Shown here: one piece after another, positions 43,265 through 47,884 of the stretch
How positions within the stretch are numbered: the stretch's first letter is position 1
Layout of the letters: each line of letters starts with the position of its first letter
Assembly (NCBI GenBank): GCA_947453625.1
Contig: CANGHK010000040.1
Coordinates: forward strand, 1 to 47,884
DNA from: Burkholderiales bacterium
Lineage (GTDB): Bacteria > Pseudomonadota > Gammaproteobacteria > Burkholderiales > Burkholderiaceae_C
Reading direction: 5' to 3'
Length of the DNA stretch: 47,884 nt
Translations under genes and position numbers: made by a program
The notes under the pieces: model-generated
Databases searched by the model: none
Told to the model about the DNA's origin: nothing
What the model saw: only the letters and a program-made list of their open reading frames with translations

Positions 43265-44863
43265 TCAGTCCGGGGCGCCGTCGTAAAGCCCGCTGTAGCG
43301 CTCGCGCAGCACATTCTTCTGGATCTTGCCGGTGGCGGTGGCGGGCAGCTGGTCGAGAAAGACGATGCGCTTGGGCACCTCATGGCGGCCCAGCTGGCGC
43401 TTGCAGAAATCGATCAGCGCCGCCTCATCAACCGTGCCGGCCAGGTCAGGCTTGCGCACGACGAAGGCCGTGACGGCCTCGATCCAGTGCCGATGCGCCA
43501 GCCCGACCGCCACCACGTTGGCCACCGCCGGGTGGCCCAGCAAGGCCGTCTCGACGGTGATCGAGGCGACGTTCTCGCCGCCGGTCTTGATCATGTCCTT
43601 CTTGCGGTCGACGAACACCAGCAGGCCGTCCGCATCGAAGCGGCACAGGTCGCCGGTGTGGTGCCAGCCGAAGCGGCTGGCCTGGGCGCTGGCCTCAGCG
43701 TCCTTGTAATAGCCCAGCATCACGTTCGGGCCGCGCATCACCAGCTCGCCCACCTCGCCCGGCGGCAGCAGCCGGCCTTCGTCGTCCATGATCGCCATGT
43801 CGTCGATCAGCGCGGGCTCGCCCCAGTACGGCCCGGTCTTGCTGCGCTGGAATTCGGGCTTGAAGACGCAGGCCGCCGGATAGGCCTCGGTCTGACCGCT
43901 GCCCAGCGAGAACGTCGGGCACAGCTCGGCCAGCAGGCGGTTCAGCGTGGCGCGGTCTATCGGCGCCATGCCGTACATGCAGTAGCGCAGCGAGCCCAGC
44001 GCGAACCCGGCCCGCTTCGGGTGGTCGAGCAGCGCGCGGTACATCATCGGCAGCATGAAGACCCAGCTGATGCGGTGCGCGGCCACCAGCCCCATGAAGG
44101 CCTCGGGCTCGAAGCGGCGCACGATCACCACCGTGCCGTTGTGGCCCAGCGTGGTGGCGAGCAGCGTGTGCTGGGCGCAGTGGAAGATCGGCATCACGGC
44201 GGCCAGCACGTCGTCGCGCCGGATGTCGGCCTCGATCACATTGGCCAGCGACGCGAAGTACACCGCCTGGTGGCTGACCATCACGCCTTTCTGGCGCGCC
44301 GTGGTGCCGCTGGTGTACATGATCTGCGCCAGATCGTCGCCGGCGATCTCGACCTCGGGCTCGGTGTCGGGCTGGCCCGCCAGCGCGCTGGCGAACAGCG
44401 GGTCCTGCCGGCCCTCGGCCTGCGGCGTGCCGGTAGCCGGGATCACCAGCAGGCGCGGGCACAGCGCGACGATGTCGGCCCAGGTGCGCGGCAGCAACTC
44501 GTCGTCGGCGATCACCAGCTTGGCCTCGACCTGGCCGAGGATGTAGCGCAGCGCCTCGCCCTGCAGCAAGGCGTTGATCGGCACCCAGACCAGGCCGGCC
44601 TTGGCGATGCCGTAGGCGGCGATCACCAGCTCGCAGGAGTTCAGGCACAGCGTGGCCACCGTGTCGCCGCGGCCCAGCCCCAGGCCCAGCAGATGGTTGG
44701 CGAAGCGGTTGACCTCGGCGTCGAGCTCGCGGTAGCTGTAGCGGCGCTCGCCCGCTATCAACGCGGTCTTGTCGGGACGCCGCGCGGCGCTGCGGCGCAG
44801 GCTGTCGCCGATGGCGATGCGGTTGATGCGCGTGGTGCGGGGACTGAGGGCGGGCTGGGGCAT
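43265..44863 (-). CDS. Class I adenylate-forming acyl-CoA synthetase
   Basis: The 532-residue protein is an AMP-dependent acid-CoA ligase. It has the P-loop YTSGTTARQKG from residue 183, a GSGQTEAYP motif, TGDL, the hinge DRKKDMIKTGGENV and the catalytic lysine K513 in TGKIQKN. It activates a carboxylic acid to its CoA thioester via an acyl-adenylate; the closest character is the crotonobetaine/carnitine or medium-chain type. ATG 44863 has AAGGAG six bases upstream, an excellent ribosome site. It lies 46 bases after the M20 gene in the ureide operon, so it may process an acid released there. The substrate is unresolved. Confidence 0.92.
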   Translation of the reverse strand: MPQPALSPRTTRINRIAIGDSLRRSAARRPDKTALIAGERRYSYRELDAEVNRFANHLLGLGLGRGDTVATLCLNSCELVIAAYGIAKAGLVWVPINALLQGEALRYILGQVEAKLVIADDELLPRTWADIVALCPRLLVIPATGTPQAEGRQDPLFASALAGQPDTEPEVEIAGDDLAQIMYTSGTTARQKGVMVSHQAVYFASLANVIEADIRRDDVLAAVMPIFHCAQHTLLATTLGHNGTVVIVRRFEPEAFMGLVAAHRISWVFMLPMMYRALLDHPKRAGFALGSLRYCMYGMAPIDRATLNRLLAELCPTFSLGSGQTEAYPAACVFKPEFQRSKTGPYWGEPALIDDMAIMDDEGRLLPPGEVGELVMRGPNVMLGYYKDAEASAQASRFGWHHTGDLCRFDADGLLVFVDRKKDMIKTGGENVASITVETALLGHPAVANVVAVGLAHRHWIEAVTAFVVRKPDLAGTVDEAALIDFCKRQLGRHEVPKRIVFLDQLPATATGKIQKNVLRERYSGLYDGAPD

Positions 44864-44909
44864 GGCGGTCTCCTTGCGGGGTCGTGGGCGCAGCCGACGC
44901 TGGCCTCGC

Positions 44910-46199
44910 TCAGGGCACTGTAGCCTCGGCGGCGGGGGCAGCCAGCAGATCCAGCAGCGTGCGCGCCACCACCTGGGTGGCGCGCCGCAGGTCGGCCAGC
45001 ACCAGGTGCTCGTCGGCGCGCTTGGCGTTGCTCTCGAGCACGGTGCGCGGTCCGGCGCCGTAGATCGCCGCCGGAATGCCGTAGGCGCCGAACAGCCGCA
45101 CGTCGGTGTAGAGCGGCGTGCCCGAGGTGGGGATGGGCTCGCCAAACACCGCTTCCCCATGCCGCTGCAGCGCCTGCACCAGCTCGGCGTTGCCGGTCTG
45201 GGGCTTGAGCGATTCGGCCAGCAGCAGGCGACGGATGTCGACCGTGATGCCCGGGCAGGTGGCCGCGGCCTCGGCGATCACGCGCCGCACCTCGGCCTCG
45301 ACCTCGGCCGGCACCTCCTCGGGAATCATCCGCCGGTCGAGCTTGAGCACCACCTTGCCCGGCACCACGTTGGTGTTGGTGCCGCCCTCGATGCGGCCGA
45401 CGTTCAGATACGGATGGGTGATGCCCGGCACCTGCGAGGTGATGGACTGGTAGACGCGGTTCTGCGCATACAACGCGTTGAGGATGGCCACCGCGCCCTG
45501 CAGCGCATCGACGCCGGTCTCGGGGATGGCGGCGTGGGCCATCTTGCCGTGCACCGTCAGCTCCATCTGCAGGCAGCCGTTGTGCGCGGTGATCACCTGG
45601 TAGCTGAAGCCCGCGGCCAGCAACAGGTCGGGTTTGGTCAGGCCATGGCGCAGCAGCCAGCCCGGGCCGAGCTCGCCGCCGAACTCCTCGTCGTAGGTGA
45701 AGAGCAGCTCGACCCCGCCTTGCAGCGGGCGGCCCAGCGCCTGCGTCACCGCCTCCAGCGCCCGCAGCGCGAAGGTGTAGCTGGCGAAGTCGCTCTTGCT
45801 GACCGCCGAGGCCCGGCCGTAGAGCCGGCCGTCGACCACCTCGCCGCCATAGGGGTCGTGGGTCCAGCCTTCGCCAGGCGGCACCACATCGCCATGGGCA
45901 TTGAGCGCGATCGTCTTGCCCTGGCCGGGCGCGCCGTAGCGCCGGCGCACGATCAGGTTGGTTATCGACTGCATGCCGTAGTCCAGCACCTCGGCTTGCG
46001 GCACGGCGTGCTGCTCGACCGCCAATCCCATGCCCTGCAGCAGTTCGGCGCTGCGCTGCGCATGCGGCGCGTTGTTGCCGGGTGGGGTGTCGGTGGGCAC
46101 TTGCACCAGCGCTTGCAGAAACGCCACTTCCTCGTCGAAATGCGCGGCGATCCAGGCGTCGAGGGCGGTGTAGGCCGAAGCCAGTGAGGAGTCTGTCAT
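44910..46199 (-). CDS. M20-family amidohydrolase (ArgE/DapE-like)
   Basis: The 429-residue protein has the M20 dinuclear-metal catalytic domain with a dimerization lid. H102-x-D104 lies in NAHGDVVPPG, the acid pair E171/E172 in TYDEEFGG and the lid region in HGKMAHAAIPETGVDAL. The usual GRGxxDMKGG motif is replaced by GRASAVSKSD, so the bridging aspartate is probably D137 as in the AVSKSDFA subfamily. Members deacylate amino-acid derivatives. The ATG overlaps the UraD-AllC stop (ATGA), so it is translated with ureide catabolism. Substrate unknown. Confidence 0.88.
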   Translation of the reverse strand: MTDSSLASAYTALDAWIAAHFDEEVAFLQALVQVPTDTPPGNNAPHAQRSAELLQGMGLAVEQHAVPQAEVLDYGMQSITNLIVRRRYGAPGQGKTIALNAHGDVVPPGEGWTHDPYGGEVVDGRLYGRASAVSKSDFASYTFALRALEAVTQALGRPLQGGVELLFTYDEEFGGELGPGWLLRHGLTKPDLLLAAGFSYQVITAHNGCLQMELTVHGKMAHAAIPETGVDALQGAVAILNALYAQNRVYQSITSQVPGITHPYLNVGRIEGGTNTNVVPGKVVLKLDRRMIPEEVPAEVEAEVRRVIAEAAATCPGITVDIRRLLLAESLKPQTGNAELVQALQRHGEAVFGEPIPTSGTPLYTDVRLFGAYGIPAAIYGAGPRTVLESNAKRADEHLVLADLRRATQVVARTLLDLLAAPAAEATVP

Positions 46200-47884
46200 G
46201 TCAGGTCGGTCGCAAGAGTGGCCAGCAATTGCTGGAAGGCGCGCACGCACAGCTCGGTGTCGTGGCCGGTGATGGCTTCCAGCGGGTTGTGGCTGATGCC
46301 GGCGTTGAGCCCGCGCATGAACAGCATCGCCTGCGGCATGATTTCATGCAGCTTCATCGCGTCATGGCCGGCGCCGCTGGGCATGGGGTGCGCGGCCAGG
46401 CCCAGCGCCTGCACCGCATCGGCCCAGCGCTGCCGAAACACCGGATCGCTGGGCGCGGCGGCGGCCCGCAGCGTCTGCTCCAGCGTGAAGCGCAAGCCGC
46501 GGCGCTGGCAGATGCGCGCCAGCGCGTCGCGCACCTCATCGGCGCAGGCGTCGCGCGCCGCGTCGGTGGTGGCGCGGATGTCCAGGCTGAACAGGCAGCG
46601 CCCGGGCACGACATTGATCGAGCCGCCCGGCACCTGCAGCTGGCCCATCGTGGCCACCACGTCGGGCACGCTGGCGGCGCGCTGTTCCATGAACAGCGCC
46701 AGTTCGGCGGCGGCGGTGGCGGCGTCGCGCCGGCGGTCCATCGGCGTGGTGCCGGCGTGGCTGGCCATGCCGATGATCTCGCCCAGGTAGCGCAGGCTGC
46801 CGTTGATCGAGGTGACGACGCCCAGCGGCAAGTCGAGTTCAGCCAGCACCGGGCCTTGCTCGATGTGCACCTCGGCAAAGCCGAGGTAGCGCGCGGGGTC
46901 GCGCTGCAGCGCCGCGATCGCCGCCATCTCGCCGGGCAGGCCGGCCTCGCGCATCGCGTCGCGCATCGGCACGCCGTCGGCGTCGACCTGGTCCAGCCAG
47001 GCCGGATCGAAGTCGCCGGTCAAGGCGCCCGAACCCAGGAAGGTGGCCTTGTAGCGCTGGCCTTCCTCCTCGGCAAAACCGACCACCTCGATGCCGAAAG
47101 GCAGGCGGCGACCGGTGCGGTGCAACACGCCGACGCAGGCCATCGGCACCAGGATGCCGAGCCGGCCGTCGTATTTGCCGGCGTTGCGCACGGTGTCGAA
47201 ATGGCTGCCGGTCAGCAGGCGCGGGGCTTGCCGGTCGCTGCCGTGGTAGACGCCCACCACATTGCCCACCGCGTCTATGCCCACCTCGTCGAAGCCGACG
47301 TCCCGCATCCAGGTTTGCAGCTGGCGCGCGCAAGCCTGGTGGGCGGCGGTCAGGTAGGTGACGGTGAGCTGGCCCAGTTCCTTGAAACCCGGGTCGCTGT
47401 GCACCGCCAGCGCCTCGGCCCAGTCCCAGACCTGGTTGCCGAGCTCAGGCCACTCGCCGAAGGTGTCGCCAAGCCGTATCTCGGCGATGCGGTGGATGTT
47501 GCGCAGGCATTCGTCGCGCTCGACGTCGGCCGGGTTGTCGAGCCGGCGCGCGAAGGTGGCGATGATCTCGGCCTTGCCCAGCCCCAACCCGCGCGGGCCG
47601 CGCACCGCCAGGATGAAGGGGAAGCCGAAGCGGGCGTTGTAGTCGGCGTTGAGCTGCTGGATGCGGGCGAACTCGTCGGGCGTGCAGCCGGTCAGCCCGG
47701 CCCTGCCCTGCTCGTTCGTCGACTCGGCGGTCAGCGTCCGGCTCACCATCGCCTTGCCCGCCAGCTCGGGGTGGGCGCGGATCAGCGCGAGCTGGGCCTC
47801 GCTGCCGGCTTCGCGCACCGCCTGCACCAGCGCCGCCTTGAGCTGGACCAGGCTGGCGAAGGGCCGGGCGCTGGCAGCGCGCTC
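46196..47884 (-). CDS. UraD-AllC fusion: OHCU decarboxylase plus allantoate/ureidoglycolate-type amidohydrolase, 5' end outside window
   Basis: The frame is open to the right edge; the N terminus is missing. The N-terminal part (to about 160 visible residues) is the OHCU decarboxylase fold with ERAASARPF, catalytic IRAHPELAGKA and FGFPFILAVRG. It continues without a stop into a Zn/Mn-dependent amidohydrolase of the allantoate amidohydrolase/N-carbamoyl-amino-acid hydrolase family: GSHFDTVRNAGKYDGRLG, EEEGQRYKATFLGSGA, HIEQGPVL and SHNPLE. UraD makes S-allantoin from OHCU, and AllC hydrolyses allantoate, so the fusion joins non-adjacent steps of urate breakdown. It leads the downstream M20-synthetase-exporter operon. 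Distinction from ureidoglycolate or beta-ureidopropionate activity is not certain. Confidence 0.9.
   Translation of the reverse strand, partial: ERAASARPFASLVQLKAALVQAVREAGSEAQLALIRAHPELAGKAMVSRTLTAESTNEQGRAGLTGCTPDEFARIQQLNADYNARFGFPFILAVRGPRGLGLGKAEIIATFARRLDNPADVERDECLRNIHRIAEIRLGDTFGEWPELGNQVWDWAEALAVHSDPGFKELGQLTVTYLTAAHQACARQLQTWMRDVGFDEVGIDAVGNVVGVYHGSDRQAPRLLTGSHFDTVRNAGKYDGRLGILVPMACVGVLHRTGRRLPFGIEVVGFAEEEGQRYKATFLGSGALTGDFDPAWLDQVDADGVPMRDAMREAGLPGEMAAIAALQRDPARYLGFAEVHIEQGPVLAELDLPLGVVTSINGSLRYLGEIIGMASHAGTTPMDRRRDAATAAAELALFMEQRAASVPDVVATMGQLQVPGGSINVVPGRCLFSLDIRATTDAARDACADEVRDALARICQRRGLRFTLEQTLRAAAAPSDPVFRQRWADAVQALGLAAHPMPSGAGHDAMKLHEIMPQAMLFMRGLNAGISHNPLEAITGHDTELCVRAFQQLLATLATDLT

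Overview
The window is about 48 kb of GC-rich DNA (third codon positions mostly G or C). It has the gene content of a betaproteobacterium, most likely order Burkholderiales, Rubrivivax/Leptothrix-like lineage. That placement rests on gene content and base composition only; no rRNA or tRNA gene was seen.

Region 1 (1-8.5 kb). A DMT-family exporter entering from the left edge converges on a tightly overlapping minus-strand operon for periplasmic redox and flavin chemistry: a truncated sorting-signal (GGGGC-CTERM) protein, a TlpA-like thioredoxin, a DUF4266 lipoprotein ending in CGCN, a DUF3570 outer-membrane-type protein, ApbE flavin transferase and DsbD. It is followed by a histidine kinase that has lost its sensor half and an intact NtrC-type sigma-54 response regulator. 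The CTERM protein and the kinase are both cut at the same point near 6.22 kb.

Region 2 (8.6-19.4 kb). A surface-glycan island (NAD-dependent sugar epimerase, DegT aminotransferase, hexapeptide acyltransferase, glycosyltransferase, flippase, WecB-type epimerase, and a divergent GT4 glycosyltransferase) lies between two same-strand copies of an FMN/iron-sulfur glutamate-synthase-like gene. The left copy is decayed and the right one is intact.

Region 3 (17.6-29.6 kb). One minus-strand block holds a NCS1-permease/histidine-kinase hybrid sensor, its LuxR-type response regulator, a polyamine-type ABC transporter (Tat-exported binding protein, two permeases, ATPase), a MetX-fold hydrolase and the glutamate-synthase-like oxidoreductase. 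It looks like a sensed uptake and catabolic system for an unidentified nitrogenous solute.

Region 4 (29.8-41.4 kb). A two-partner secretion locus (TpsB transporter and a 2286-residue TpsA adhesin with GLUG and YDG repeats) lies between a decayed and an intact same-strand copy of a second DMT exporter. The left flank also carries a fragment of the glutamate-synthase/hydrolase junction from region 3.

Region 5 (40.4-47.9 kb). A minus-strand operon encodes a UraD-AllC ureide-catabolism fusion (open at the right edge), an M20 amidohydrolase, an acyl-CoA synthetase, a DMT exporter, a class II aldolase-fold enzyme and the second DMT exporter.

The most striking structural feature is that both accessory islands (glycan and adhesin) are bracketed by direct duplicates of a neighbouring gene, left copy dead and right copy alive. 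The dead copies carry deletions ending at short direct repeats. A FadR/GntR-like operator core survives in all three copies of the glutamate-synthase upstream region.
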